DNA of 64,000 nucleotides from SLHU01 sp009929975 (lineage in GTDB: Bacteria; Bacillota; Clostridia; Saccharofermentanales; UBA5734): positions 744,001 to 808,000 of the forward strand of contig JAXGZQ010000001.1 of the NCBI GenBank assembly GCA_040776905.1, read 5' to 3'. Both the position numbers and the translations under genes were made by a program. Positions 18,501-27,038 of the stretch are shown in pieces; positions within the stretch are counted from its first letter, which is position 1; the number at the start of each line of letters is the position of its first letter. The notes under the pieces were generated by a model that saw only the letters and a list, made by a program, of their open reading frames with translations, did not search any database and was not told the origin of the DNA.

Positions 18501-18879
18501 ACGCATGCGGCAGCAGCTGCTCCATCGTCAATCTGAGATACTGGCCATCCGGACGGGCGGCCACCAGCATGAAATCCGCAGTGGCGAATTCGAGCATGAC
18601 TTGACGGCAGATCCCACAGGGCATGCAATAGTCGTCTGACCCACAGATAACCGCCAGCTGGCGGATCCGCCGCTGTCCCTCAGAAACGGCTTTGAAAATC
18701 GCGACGCGCTCCGCGCAGCAGGTTGCGCCAAAGGAAACATTTTCCACATTGCAGCCGCTGAACAGGCGGCCATCCTCTGTTTCCAGCGCGGCTCCGACCC
18801 GAAAGCCGGAATAAGGCGCATGGGCCTGCTCTCTGGCCTGACGGGCCGCTTCAATCAATTCATCCATGTGGTACGACAT
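18439..18879 (-). CDS. cdd: Cytidine deaminase
   Basis: Cytidine deaminase turns cytidine and deoxycytidine into the uridine forms in pyrimidine salvage. The 146-residue protein has the family patterns: YSGFRVGAAL near residue 25, the zinc/proton site CNVENVSFGATCCAERVA near 45-60, and the second zinc site PCGICRQVMLEF near 90. The C-terminus is longer than usual by about 15 residues, which is the part overlapping the convergent glycosyltransferase gene by 62 bases. AGGTGA lies before the ATG at 18879. The promoter is an extended -10 element right after the gap terminator. Confidence 0.94.
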   Translation of the reverse strand: MSYHMDELIEAARQAREQAHAPYSGFRVGAALETEDGRLFSGCNVENVSFGATCCAERVAIFKAVSEGQRRIRQLAVICGSDDYCMPCGICRQVMLEFATADFMLVAARPDGQYLRLTMEQLLPHAFTHLSPDGVRTEKDPPPGHR

Positions 18880-18900
18880 GCAATCACCTGCCTCAGGCCC

Positions 18901-18909
18901 ATTATAGCA
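18901..18909 (-). promoter_or_regulatory. Extended -10 promoter of cdd
   Basis: The minus strand reads TGCTATAAT (18909-18901), a full extended -10 element. Its upstream side runs into the T-tract of the gap terminator, so no normal -35 box is available. Confidence 0.6.
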
Positions 18910-18943
18910 AAAAGAGACCGTATCCGGCCGGATACGGTCTCTT
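18909..18943 (-). terminator. Terminator of gap
   Basis: A perfect 16-pair inverted repeat (18912-18927 with 18928-18943) is followed on the minus strand by TTTTT. The stem is a continuous palindrome with no formal loop. Confidence 0.88.
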
Positions 18944-18969
18944 CAGGATGAATCTTCAGATCATATTGA

Positions 18970-20043
18970 TCAGAGTTTGCCGTCTTTTTTCGCCATGAAG
19001 CGGACCAGATCAACACAACGGTTGGAATAGCCCCACTCATTATCATACCAGGATACGATCTTGAAGAAGCGCTTTTCACCCGGCAGATTGTTCTGCAGGG
19101 TTGCCAGGCTGTCATAGATGGATGAACGCTGATCATGAATGAAGTCGGTCGAAACCAGCTCCTCATTGCAGTAGCCGAGAATGTCTTTCAGATAGGTCTC
19201 TGAGGCGGCTTTCAGCTTGCTGTCGATCTCTTCAATCGAAGTGTCACGGGACGCGGTAAAAGTCAGATCCACAACGGACACGGTCGGTGTCGGAACGCGG
19301 AAGGACATACCGGTCATTTTACCCTTGACCTGAGGCAGAACCTGACCGACGGCCTTGGCCGCACCGGTGGTTGAAGGAATGATGTTGATCGCGGCGGCAC
19401 GGCCACCACGCCAGTCTTTCTTGGACGGACCATCAACGGTCTTCTGGGTCGCGGTATAGGAATGGATCGTGGTCATCAGGCCCTGTTCAACGCCGATGCC
19501 TTCTTTGAGAAGAACATGGACAACCGGTGCCAGACAGTTGGTCGTGCAGGACGCGTTCGACACGAGGTTATGCTCGGCTGTGTCGTATTCACTCTCGTTG
19601 ACGCCCATGACGATGGTTTTGACATCGCCTTTACCGGGAGCTGAAATGATAACTTTCTTCGCGCCGGCTTCGAGGTGCCCTTTAGCGGCATCGGAGCTGG
19701 TGAAAAGTCCGGTTGATTCGATAACATACTCGACACCGAGTTCTCCCCAGGGCAGATCGGCCGGATTGCGCTGAGCCATGACACAGCGGACTTTATTGCC
19801 ATTAACAACCAGCACATCATTGTCTGCGGCATCCGGTGAGCTCTTTTCCGTGGTGACCGGGTGCTTGAACTGGCCCTGTGTTGAGTCGTACTTAATCTGA
19901 TATGCGAAATAATCCGCATCCGTTGAGATATCGGCGACAGCGACGACGTCGATCTCCTTGCCGAGCAGGCCCTGATCACAGATCGCCTGTAAGACCATCC
20001 GGCCGATGCGGCCAAATCCGTTGATACCAACTTTGATTGCCAT
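18970..20043 (-). CDS. gap: Glyceraldehyde-3-phosphate dehydrogenase (NAD-type, glycolytic)
   Basis: GAPDH converts glyceraldehyde 3-phosphate to 1,3-bisphosphoglycerate with NAD in glycolysis. The 357-residue protein begins with the nucleotide-binding GINGFGRIGRMVL. It carries the active-site SNASCTTNCLAP, with catalytic Cys in the first C. The C-terminus has SWYDNEWGYSNRCVDL. It is about 20 residues longer than the common bacterial form, mainly from an insertion near residues 65-80. AGGAGG precedes the ATG at 20043, and a clear promoter lies 58 bases upstream. It is transcribed alone. Confidence 0.96.
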   Translation of the reverse strand: MAIKVGINGFGRIGRMVLQAICDQGLLGKEIDVVAVADISTDADYFAYQIKYDSTQGQFKHPVTTEKSSPDAADNDVLVVNGNKVRCVMAQRNPADLPWGELGVEYVIESTGLFTSSDAAKGHLEAGAKKVIISAPGKGDVKTIVMGVNESEYDTAEHNLVSNASCTTNCLAPVVHVLLKEGIGVEQGLMTTIHSYTATQKTVDGPSKKDWRGGRAAAINIIPSTTGAAKAVGQVLPQVKGKMTGMSFRVPTPTVSVVDLTFTASRDTSIEEIDSKLKAASETYLKDILGYCNEELVSTDFIHDQRSSIYDSLATLQNNLPGEKRFFKIVSWYDNEWGYSNRCVDLVRFMAKKDGKL

Positions 20044-20100
20044 GTTGTTTCCTCCTGTATTTTCCCCCCGAAAGGGTCATTCAATTAAATCATCATTCTA

Positions 20101-20129
20101 ATTCTATCGGAAATCAGCCGCAATTTCAA
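20101..20129 (-). promoter_or_regulatory. Promoter of gap
   Basis: On the minus strand TTGAAA (20129-20124) and TAGAAT (20106-20101) are 17 bases apart. A half match to the LacI-type operator (TGAAAACATT) overlaps its upstream edge at 20130-20139; this may be chance. Confidence 0.65.
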
Positions 20130-20229
20130 TGAAAACATTCTGTCAGGCTGGCTAAACATCCAATGATTTACGATCACATCACTGAACGTTTTCTCTATTT
20201 TATCCCGTTTCGTAAACGTGTGCAGGCTG

Positions 20230-20264
20230 AAAAACAAAAAAGAGGAGCCGTGAATGGCTCCTCT
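20230..20264 (-). terminator. Terminator of the PPC/RraA/VOC operon
   Basis: AGAGGAGCC (20241-20249) pairs with GGCTCCTCT (20256-20264) around a 6-base loop and is followed on the minus strand by TTTTTTGTTTT. Confidence 0.9.
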
Positions 20265-20297
20265 GTGCTGATGATGCAGTCAAAGGCGAATGACCGT

Positions 20298-20729
20298 TCA
20301 GGCCTCCGTCAGTTCATTGATGTTTTTCGCGTTCTTCACCCGCTTGAGAGCGGTTCCGCTTGTCTCCTGGATAACGACCTCACCTAGGTAGAGAATCCGG
20401 CAGCCGGGTTCGAGATGGCCGGCGACGGCGGTTTTACTGTCGGAGACCACCATGTGCAGATGCGGCTGGCCATCGGCGATAATGCCGTCGATGGAAGAAA
20501 GCTCCAGTGGTTCATCATCCCATTTGGCAAAATACTCAACGGCCGGATAGCCTGTCGTTGTCACCATGTGCATGACACAGTAGTCAAGTGTACCGATCGC
20601 AGAGGCGATATAGCCATCTTTGATCTCATAGGTATCGATCGCCTGCTGGATTGTCGCCAGCAGATCATCTCCCTGATCCAGACGAACGACAATGGTTCTG
20701 CCTGTGTTTTTCTGTTCGAAAAATTTCAT
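20298..20729 (-). CDS. PPC/DUF296 domain protein
   Basis: The 143-residue protein matches the PPC (DUF296) domain. The pattern is an N-terminal basic strand (RTIVVRLDQGDDLLATI), a GYIASAIGTL segment, and a central HLHMVVSD carrying the conserved His residues. A GHLEPGCRILYLGEVVI strand pair follows. In plants this domain forms trimers in AT-hook proteins; bacterial forms bind metal and often act as unknown enzymes or regulators. It is the last gene of the VOC-RraA-PPC operon, 15 bases after rraA-like. No DNA-binding AT-hook is present, so regulation is unlikely; a metabolic role in the same pathway is inferred. Confidence 0.8.
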   Translation of the reverse strand: MKFFEQKNTGRTIVVRLDQGDDLLATIQQAIDTYEIKDGYIASAIGTLDYCVMHMVTTTGYPAVEYFAKWDDEPLELSSIDGIIADGQPHLHMVVSDSKTAVAGHLEPGCRILYLGEVVIQETSGTALKRVKNAKNINELTEA

Positions 20730-20744
20730 GACAATCCTCCCGTG

Positions 20745-21452
20745 TTACTCATCAATCTGGACAGTCTCATCAAGTTCCATACCCAGATCAAGATAATGCT
20801 GGCGACGGGTTTTCTTGTCGGCAGATGCTTCCTGCCAGGCGTATTTGGCAACTTCACGGGCCAGTTTGCGCGGTACGACAATAACACCGTCGCCATCAGC
20901 GACAACAACATCTCCCGGATAAATCGCGACGCCGCCAATGGCAATCGGAATATCTTTTTCGTAGTAGCGGATTCTTGCCTGGTCCATCGGCTGTGAAATG
21001 AATTTGGACCAGACAGGGACTTTCTGAAGAACGACTTCGTCCGTGTCACGAATTCCGCCGCCATTGGTCAGAAAACCGACCGCGCCTTTCTTGACACAGT
21101 CAAGTGAATTGTTCGATCCGATCAGACCGACATCGATTCCAGCCACATCGAGACAGATGAAGTCACCGGTCTGGATGTCCTTGTTCCAGGGATCATAGCA
21201 GACTTCTGAGTAGTAGTACTTGACCCACTCCGTGTATTCATCACCGGTGACCTTCGGCACGGGACCTTCATAAGGAAGATAGCGGGCCGTACGGGCGATA
21301 CCGATCGCGCTGGTCCGGAAAAGCGGACGGATTTCGTGATTGACGGTACCGTAGAAATGATATCCGCACCAATCCATACCATCACGTACATCGGTCACTC
21401 TCAAGCCTTTGTACAGTTCCAGCAGTTCAAGATTTTCTTTCTGATCCATCAT
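20745..21452 (-). CDS. RraA-like / HMG-CHA aldolase family protein
   Basis: The 235-residue protein is in the RraA-like family, which includes divalent-metal aldolases that split 4-hydroxy-4-methyl-2-oxoglutarate-type acids. Supporting segments are the N-terminal VTDVRDGMDW, then VGLIGSNNSLDCVKKGAVGF, and the family signature NGGGIRDTDEV with its Arg-Asp pair. GDVVVADGDGVIVVPRKLA follows near residue 195. It lacks any nucleic-acid role evidence. It lies between the VOC and PPC genes in one operon that starts at a LacI-type operator, so it probably handles an oxo-acid of the same catabolic route. Its exact substrate cannot be told. Confidence 0.82.
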   Translation of the reverse strand: MMDQKENLELLELYKGLRVTDVRDGMDWCGYHFYGTVNHEIRPLFRTSAIGIARTARYLPYEGPVPKVTGDEYTEWVKYYYSEVCYDPWNKDIQTGDFICLDVAGIDVGLIGSNNSLDCVKKGAVGFLTNGGGIRDTDEVVLQKVPVWSKFISQPMDQARIRYYEKDIPIAIGGVAIYPGDVVVADGDGVIVVPRKLAREVAKYAWQEASADKKTRRQHYLDLGMELDETVQIDE

Positions 21453-21464
21453 ATTGCCTCCTAT

Positions 21465-21869
21465 TTATTCTGCCGCTCGCGGCAGATACTCACCAATCTC
21501 AATGCGCTCCCGGCTCGGCCCGCGAATGAACAGATGCCGGACACCGCCTTCATAATCAATCTCAGAGATATCCTCCTCAATCGGAACTTGACGCTGTCGC
21601 AGAGCAGCGGCGGTTTTCACCAGATCATCGGTCAGAAGCGCGATGTGCTGGACCGCGCCATCGACCGCGACGACGCGTGACAAATCGGCCGGACAGACGA
21701 GCTCTATGACACAGCTGCCGGCACGAACGGTCGCGACAGGCAGCTGGCCGGTCTGATGATTGACGACACCACGCCAGGTCAGTTCAAAGCCAAGTTTATC
21801 CACATAGAATCGGATGGATGTCTCGATATCCAGTGTATACACGCCGATGTGCATCAAACCACGAATCAT
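21465..21869 (-). CDS. VOC (glyoxalase/bleomycin resistance-like) protein
   Basis: The 134-residue protein is a single vicinal-oxygen-chelate unit with two beta-alpha-beta-beta modules: IGVYTLDIETSIRFYVDKLGF first and VQHIALLTDDLVKTAAALR second. Metal ligands of this fold are plausible at the first His, a mid Glu and the last Glu. VOC proteins include isomerases, epimerases and dioxygenases. The ATG at 21869 is chosen because AAAGGA lies 6 bases upstream. It heads the operon that goes on to RraA-like and PPC genes, under a palindromic operator. Confidence 0.85.
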   Translation of the reverse strand: MIRGLMHIGVYTLDIETSIRFYVDKLGFELTWRGVVNHQTGQLPVATVRAGSCVIELVCPADLSRVVAVDGAVQHIALLTDDLVKTAAALRQRQVPIEEDISEIDYEGGVRHLFIRGPSRERIEIGEYLPRAAE

Positions 21870-21941
21870 CTTGATCCTTTCAGCTGTCAGACGAGTCATC
21901 ATCTCATTCCGAAACGGTTCCGTCTAGACCGGCCTGCCGTC

Positions 21942-21959
21942 TGTGAAAACGATTTCACA
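21942..21959 (-). promoter_or_regulatory. LacI-type operator 1
   Basis: TGTGAAAACGATTTCACA is an 18-base near-perfect palindrome (one mismatch) before the VOC gene. It shares the TGAAAA-NN-TTTCA core with sites at 25938 and 28909. A second palindrome, TCACATTGTGA, overlaps it at 21955-21965. Confidence 0.7.
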
Positions 21960-21977
21960 TTGTGATGGTAGCACAAG

Positions 21978-22005
21978 CAGAAAGCCGTGTCAACACGGCT
22001 TTCTG
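21978..22005 (-). terminator. Terminator of the aldehyde-dehydrogenase operon
   Basis: CAGAAAGCCGTGT (21978-21990) pairs perfectly with ACACGGCTTTCTG (21993-22005) around CA. The T-tract afterwards is weak (CTTGT), so strength is uncertain. Confidence 0.65.
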
Positions 22006-22045
22006 GTACATCTGCTATCGATAGGACCGGATTGCGGCAGCCTGC

Positions 22046-23488
22046 TCATGGCAGTACACGCACCCTGATGTGCTTGGCATAAAGATATTCATACAAGCCT
22101 TCCGTACCGTGCTCCTTGCCGAATCCCGAAGCCTTGATGCCGCCATATGGCGCGTTGATGACACCGGGGTCAGGATTATTGACCGCCACATTGCCGGCGT
22201 TGATTTCCAGGGCACAGCGCTCCGCGATCGTCAGGTTTTGGGTATAGACCATCGCGGCCAGTCCATACGGCGTGTCGTTGGCCAGGGCAATGGCTTCATC
22301 AATCGTATCGAACGGCATCACTCCGACAGCCGGGCCAAAGGTTTCCTCACTCATCATCAGCATGTCCTGCCGAACATCCGCCACAATGGTCGGTTCAAAC
22401 CAGAACCCTTTTTCACGTCCTTCGGGGATCCGTCCGCCGCAGCGCAATGACGCGCCTCTGGCCAGGGCGTCCTCAATATGAGCGACGACCGTTCTGCGGC
22501 CGCGGCCGGTACACATCGGGCCTAGGTCAGCCGGTTCATCCAGTCCGTCTCCGATGATCAGCTGACGTGTCTGCTCGGTCATCCGGTTGAGGAAGGTTTC
22601 ATAGATATCGCGCTGAACATAAATCCGGTTGATCGCGATGCAGATCTGCCCCATATTGCGGAATGAACGGCGGACGGCGCCTTTGACAGCTGCCTCAAGG
22701 TCGCAGTCATTAAAAACCAGCATCGGCAGGCTGCCGCCCAGTTCCATCGATGATTTGGTCAGATTGGCTGTACAGTAGCCAAGAACGGATTTTCCAACAG
22801 CGGTTGATCCGGTAAAGGCGACCTTTTTCACCCGCGGGTCGCCGATCAGGGCCGGGCCGATGGAAGCGCCGGAACCCGTCAGCGCGTTGACGACGCCGTC
22901 CGGCAGTCCGGCATCGGCCAGACAGGCAAGAAAAGCCAGCGGTGACAGCGGGGTTTCCGATGGCAGCTTGGCGACCAGAGTACAGCCGGCAGCCAGAGCG
23001 GCTCCGACTTTCCAGGCCAGCAGTTCGATCGGATAATTCCACGGTGATATCGCGGCCGCGACGCCGAGCGCCTGGTAGATAACCCGGCTGGTCGTGTTCT
23101 CCTCTTCATTGGCGATGATCTTGCCATGCACCCGCTCGCCTTCTTCAGCATAGAAGCGGAGAATATCGGCGCCCTTGACCACTTCGCCGGTCGCCTCCTG
23201 CACTGATTTCCCCTGTTCCAGCGACATCAGCCGGCCAATCTCATCTTTTCGCTCCAGAACGATCTGACTGGCATCCCGTAAAAAACGTCCGCGCTGAAAC
23301 GGTGTCAGTGAGGCCCATACAGGGAAAGCAAGGTCAGCGGCCGAGATGGCCGCGTCAATATCGGCCGCTCCGGCAGCCGGAACCCGGGTCAGAACGGATT
23401 CATCACGCGGATTGATCACATCAAACGTATCCTGTGTGGCCGCGTCACACCACATGCCGCTGATCAGCATTTTATTTCGAGTCATCAT
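22046..23488 (-). CDS. NAD(P)-dependent semialdehyde dehydrogenase (ALDH superfamily)
   Basis: The enzyme (480 residues) oxidises a semialdehyde to the acid. ALDH landmarks are SPWNYPIELLAWKVGAAL, FTGSTAVGKSVL, the base MELGGSLPMLVF, and the nucleophile NMGQICIAINRIYV near residue 280. The C-terminal APYGGIKASGFGKEHG matches the succinate-semialdehyde and ketoglutarate-semialdehyde group. ATGs at 23488 and 23485 follow a GGGAG site. It is the last gene of the operon begun by the DapA-family lyase. Such a pair is known in routes that end in 2-oxoglutarate from 2-keto-3-deoxy-sugar acids, but the sequence does not prove the substrate. Confidence 0.9.
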   Translation of the reverse strand: MMTRNKMLISGMWCDAATQDTFDVINPRDESVLTRVPAAGAADIDAAISAADLAFPVWASLTPFQRGRFLRDASQIVLERKDEIGRLMSLEQGKSVQEATGEVVKGADILRFYAEEGERVHGKIIANEEENTTSRVIYQALGVAAAISPWNYPIELLAWKVGAALAAGCTLVAKLPSETPLSPLAFLACLADAGLPDGVVNALTGSGASIGPALIGDPRVKKVAFTGSTAVGKSVLGYCTANLTKSSMELGGSLPMLVFNDCDLEAAVKGAVRRSFRNMGQICIAINRIYVQRDIYETFLNRMTEQTRQLIIGDGLDEPADLGPMCTGRGRRTVVAHIEDALARGASLRCGGRIPEGREKGFWFEPTIVADVRQDMLMMSEETFGPAVGVMPFDTIDEAIALANDTPYGLAAMVYTQNLTIAERCALEINAGNVAVNNPDPGVINAPYGGIKASGFGKEHGTEGLYEYLYAKHIRVRVLP

Positions 23489-23498
23489 CTTTCTCCCA

Positions 23499-23879
23499 TC
23501 AGTCAACTTTGCAGGTCATCCAGAGAACCGTCAAAGGCAGGATGCCTGTCTGGCGCGTGGTGTGGAACTGGCCCGGCGGAACATACAGCGCGTCGCCCTG
23601 TTTGATCGGGTACTCGTCGTCACCGACCACCATGATGCCTTCACCGGAAATGACATAGTAGATCTCCTCCATGTCATCATGGCTGTGCCCGGTCGTTGTT
23701 CCGGTCGGATAGATCGTGGTATGGCCACAGGTCAAGCGCTGTGAAGGTCCGTTCAGACGGTCAATCAGGTAATAAGTGTCACGCAGAACCGGTTTGTCGC
23801 GATTCTCGACCCGGGCCCGCAAGCTGCGCGGATCTGTATCCGGTTCACGGTTTTCAGCGATATTGACGACATGTTTCAT
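23499..23879 (-). CDS. Cupin domain protein
   Basis: This is a 126-residue single-domain cupin. The metal-binding motif is visible as GHSHDDMEEIYYVISGEG, with two His and one Glu, and the second motif as PPGQFHTTRQTG with the last His. Such small cupins are isomerases, dioxygenases or sensing proteins. The ATG at 23879 is chosen because AGGAGG ends 8 bases upstream. It lies in the operon between the hydroxyacid dehydrogenase and the semialdehyde dehydrogenase, so it probably acts on a sugar acid of that path. Confidence 0.88.
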   Translation of the reverse strand: MKHVVNIAENREPDTDPRSLRARVENRDKPVLRDTYYLIDRLNGPSQRLTCGHTTIYPTGTTTGHSHDDMEEIYYVISGEGIMVVGDDEYPIKQGDALYVPPGQFHTTRQTGILPLTVLWMTCKVD

Positions 23880-23938
23880 GGTAGGGTCCTCCTGTTTATT
23901 CTGTTTAAGATCGTTTCTGGCAGGATCATCCGCCGTTG

Positions 23939-24877
23939 TCACAGGCGAACAATATGAGCCGGCTTTCGTCCGGCGAGATAATCTGCGATGCCTTCGACCG
24001 CCTGCCGGGCAACCCTCGCGCTGCACTCAGTGGTCAACGCGGCCGCATGTGGGGTGAGTATCGTGTTCTGGCACATGATCAGCGGGTGGTCCGAAGGGAG
24101 CGGTTCATCAGCGAAAACATCCAGCGCGGCCCCGGCCAATCGGCCGTCCTGCAGCTGTTCAGCAAGTGCGGTCTCATCAATGAGGCCGCCACGTGCGGTA
24201 TTCACCAGATAGGATCCCGGCCGGAGAAGTGCCAGACGCTCCCGGTTCATGATCAGCCTGGTTTCAGGAAGCAGCGGCATATGCAGCGACACGATGTCAG
24301 ACTGCCGGCACAGAGCATCCGGTGAATCAACAAAAGTTATGCCCGGATGATCCGCAGGATAAGGGTCGTAGGCCAGAACGCTCAGGCCAAAGGCCAGACG
24401 CATCTTATCGGCGACAAGCCGGCCGATCCGGCCGCAGCCGAGCAGTCCCAGTGTCATGCCGTCAAGATCGTGACCAAGATTGCGCCGGCGGATCGCGAAA
24501 TCACCCTGACGGATTGCCCGGTCGTACCAGGCCAGCTGCTTGACCAGCGCCAGAATCAGGGCGGCCGTATGTTCAGCGACGGTTTCGCTGTTGGCTGTCG
24601 GTGTGTTGAGGACGAGGACGCCTCGTTCAGCAGCCGCCTTCAAATCGATATTGTCGACTCCGACACCAGTCCGGCTGATCACTTTCAAATGGGGCGCGGC
24701 CATGATCCGCTCGCGCGTCATCTGGTAGGCGGTGCTCAGGAGCAGGGCTTGCGTGTCGGCCAGTTCACGGTCAAACAAGTCATCCTGATGATCAGGGACC
24801 GTCACGGTTCGGGCCTGCGCCCCGAGAAGATCAAGCAGCTCTTGATCCAGTTTTTTCGTCAGCAGAATTTTACTCAT
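23939..24877 (-). CDS. D-2-hydroxyacid dehydrogenase
   Basis: The 312-residue enzyme belongs to the NAD-dependent D-isomer-specific 2-hydroxyacid dehydrogenases (SerA-like). It has the Rossmann motif LGLLGCGRIGRLVADKM, the catalytic Arg in NTARGGLIDE, the Glu in ADEPLPSDHPL, and the His in LTPHAAAL. It would reduce a 2-keto acid or oxidise a 2-hydroxy acid. The ATG at 24877 overlaps the TGA of the DapA-family gene (ATGA), so the two are translationally coupled. The substrate is unknown. Confidence 0.9.
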   Translation of the reverse strand: MSKILLTKKLDQELLDLLGAQARTVTVPDHQDDLFDRELADTQALLLSTAYQMTRERIMAAPHLKVISRTGVGVDNIDLKAAAERGVLVLNTPTANSETVAEHTAALILALVKQLAWYDRAIRQGDFAIRRRNLGHDLDGMTLGLLGCGRIGRLVADKMRLAFGLSVLAYDPYPADHPGITFVDSPDALCRQSDIVSLHMPLLPETRLIMNRERLALLRPGSYLVNTARGGLIDETALAEQLQDGRLAGAALDVFADEPLPSDHPLIMCQNTILTPHAAALTTECSARVARQAVEGIADYLAGRKPAHIVRL

Positions 24878-25764
24878 TTGATCAATCCTTCAGCCTGCAG
24901 TTTATGCTTCAACACGTCAACCGCCGCGTCAGGCAATGGCAGGAGCGGCAGTCTCGGATCGCCGCCGGCCAGACCAGCCAGGTCCATCGCCTTTTTTACC
25001 GCGGCGACGCCGCCGCTGCCGGACACCGTACTGTTCAGTTGCAGTACCCGGTCATTGAGAGCAAACGCGGCCTCATAGTCACGTGCCTCGGCCAGACGAT
25101 ACAGGTCAAGCACGAGGTCCGGAAAAATATTGGCGAGCGAGATCACGCCACCGGATGCTCCGGCAAACAGGCTGTTGAGAAAAAAGTTCGCCGAACCAGC
25201 CATCACATGGAAACGGTCTTTCACGGCCAGCAGGAATTTATCAATATTGCCGACTGAGCTGTCTTTGAGTCCGACAATATTCGGATGATCCGCCAGCCGC
25301 CTGATCAGCGCGACAGACAATGTGATCCCGCCGCAGAACTGAGGCGCGTTGTACACCAGACAAGGCTTTTCAACCTGATCGGCGACATCGGTAAAATAGC
25401 GGTATAAAGCATCATCCGTCATCTGTTTCTTGAAATAGGATGGCGGCAGCAGGGTGATGAAATCAGCCCCCATCGATGCGAATCGGCGGGCATAATCAAT
25501 GGTTTCCCTGGTCGATTCAAAAATACAGCCGGCCATCACAACCTGGTGTTCGCCCTTTCCCTCAATGATGAGCCTGAGCACATCGATTTTTTCCTCGGCA
25601 GTCAGGCTTTTGTTTTCACCGTTTGAGCCAAGGGCCAGAAAACCGTGCAGGCCGCTTCCGGCATAAAAGCGCATATTGCGTTTGAGTCCTTCGCGGTCAA
25701 CTTGTCCATCGGCAAGAAAAGGCGTGGTAATCGGTGCAAACACACCGGACAGTCGCTGATCCAT
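24874..25764 (-). CDS. DapA-family Schiff-base lyase (keto-deoxy acid aldolase/dehydratase)
   Basis: The 296-residue protein has the DHDPS/NAL family TIM barrel. Motifs are GVFAPITTPFLADGQVD at the N-terminus, the binding segment LGSNGENKSLTAEEK, YNAPQFCGG with the Tyr, and the Schiff-base Lys in VGLKDSS. The DHDPS-specific lysine-pathway context is missing, and neighbours are catabolic, so a 2-keto-3-deoxy acid lyase or dehydratase is more likely than lysine synthesis. The ATG at 25764 follows GGGAGG by about 8 bases; a longer reading is ruled out by the position of the operator. It is the first gene of a four-gene operon. Confidence 0.88.
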   Translation of the reverse strand: MDQRLSGVFAPITTPFLADGQVDREGLKRNMRFYAGSGLHGFLALGSNGENKSLTAEEKIDVLRLIIEGKGEHQVVMAGCIFESTRETIDYARRFASMGADFITLLPPSYFKKQMTDDALYRYFTDVADQVEKPCLVYNAPQFCGGITLSVALIRRLADHPNIVGLKDSSVGNIDKFLLAVKDRFHVMAGSANFFLNSLFAGASGGVISLANIFPDLVLDLYRLAEARDYEAAFALNDRVLQLNSTVSGSGGVAAVKKAMDLAGLAGGDPRLPLLPLPDAAVDVLKHKLQAEGLIK

Positions 25765-25937
25765 GAATAACCTCCCTGGCGAATCGCCATCTGGCACAGC
25801 AGCCCGCGCGGGCCGCTTGATTTGATGAAATCGTTTACTCAAGATATAACATGCACGTTCGGATGCGTCAAGGCATTCCAACTCCGCCTGCCGGTGCCGC
25901 GCAGCCGGTGAACTGATGTAAATCTCTGTAAATCTCA

Positions 25938-25951
25938 TGAAAACATTTTCA
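25938..25951 (-). promoter_or_regulatory. LacI-type operator 2
   Basis: TGAAAACATTTTCA has two perfect 6-base arms around CA. It lies between the DapA-family operon and the divergent lacI-like gene and overlaps the -35 position of the latter, so it may serve both directions. Confidence 0.72.
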
Positions 25952-25974
25952 CAGATATGATCTTGTGGCATAAT
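25946..25974 (+). promoter_or_regulatory. Promoter of lacI-like gene
   Basis: A -35-like TTTTCA (25946-25951) and an extended -10 TGG-CATAAT (25966-25974) are 17 bases apart. The -35 box lies inside operator 2, which would allow autorepression. Confidence 0.5.
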
Positions 25975-26012
25975 AAGGCAAACCATCGCATCAATCAGAA
26001 GGAGAATACGCA

Positions 26013-27038
26013 GTGGCTGCCATGACCATCAAAGAAATCGCCCGTCTCGCCGGGGTCTCAATCGCGACTGTCTCACGTGTGATCAACGGGACCAGTTATG
26101 TCAGTCCGGATATCGAAAGCAGGGTCCGGAAAGTGATTGAAGACAGTCAGTATGTACCGAACTCTGTTGCCCGCAGCCTGCGGTTTGACAATACCTGGAC
26201 CGTCGGTTCGATCATCTCGGATATCGCGAACAGCTATTTCAATATCATTGCCAAGGTGTCACTGGATCTGCTGCGTGAGCGCAACTACAGCATGATCATC
26301 TGCTCAACGGAAGAAGACGCGGATCGGGAATTGAATTATCTGCGTTTTCTAGACGGGCGAAAAGTCGACGGGATCATGCTCAACTCAACCGGTAAAAATG
26401 ATGATTATATTGCTCTGCTCAGCCAGCGGATGCCGATTGTCCTGCTGAACCGCCGCATTCGTCATGCCGGGTTCCGCGGTGATTTCATCGATTCCTCCAA
26501 TCACGAAGGCGGCAGCCTGATGGTGGACCACCTGTTTCGCCATGGCCATCGCCGGATCGGCGTGATTAATGGCGACCTCGGACTGTCAACCGGACAGGAG
26601 CGCTTTGAAGGCTTCGTTGAAGCAATGGCCCGGCATGGCCTATCCGTCGGGAGTGACTACCCCTTCCGGTTTGACGGAAAATTCCATATGGATGAAGGCT
26701 TCGAGGGCGCGCGTGTCCTCTGTGAGAAAAGCCGGCCGCCGACGGCAATCGCCGTCATGAACAACGCGATGGCCATCGGTGCGATGAAATATTTCAAAGC
26801 CCGCCATATCCGGGTGCCGGAGGATATTTCCCTGGTCGTATACGGCGATATCTTCAACAGTGATATTTTGTATGTTGAACCGGATCATGTCACGTTGAAC
26901 CCATATGTCATCGGACGCAAAGCCGCTGAATCGATTCTGGAGCGGATCAGGCAGCCTGATCTGCCGAACCGGGAGGTCATCTACAGTCCGACCCTGTCAC
27001 AGGGCAATAGCGTCGCGACACTCAGCCAGCAGGAATAA
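26013..27038 (+). CDS. LacI-family transcriptional regulator
   Basis: The repressor (341 residues) has the N-terminal helix-turn-helix TIKEIARLAGVSIATVSRVIN and the hinge with YVPNSVARSLR. A periplasmic-binding-protein-like effector domain follows, with HLFRHGHRRIGVINGD and EDISLVVYGDIF. It probably binds a sugar acid or phospho-sugar. The GTG at 26013 follows AAGGAG by 8 bases, so it is used rather than the ATG at 26022. The gene ends 17 bases inside the convergent PHP gene. Three palindromes in the neighbourhood fit its operators. Confidence 0.94.
   Translation: MAAMTIKEIARLAGVSIATVSRVINGTSYVSPDIESRVRKVIEDSQYVPNSVARSLRFDNTWTVGSIISDIANSYFNIIAKVSLDLLRERNYSMIICSTEEDADRELNYLRFLDGRKVDGIMLNSTGKNDDYIALLSQRMPIVLLNRRIRHAGFRGDFIDSSNHEGGSLMVDHLFRHGHRRIGVINGDLGLSTGQERFEGFVEAMARHGLSVGSDYPFRFDGKFHMDEGFEGARVLCEKSRPPTAIAVMNNAMAIGAMKYFKARHIRVPEDISLVVYGDIFNSDILYVEPDHVTLNPYVIGRKAAESILERIRQPDLPNREVIYSPTLSQGNSVATLSQQE

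Noticed and set aside
25820..25850. Additional CRE/LacI-like site near 25828 (TGAAATCGTTTACT)
   Set aside because: Only one half matches the palindrome; too weak to list with the three good sites.
24874..25986. Long 370-residue version of the DapA-family gene
   Set aside because: The start at 25764 has a ribosome site, and the longer version would run over the operator and promoter region.
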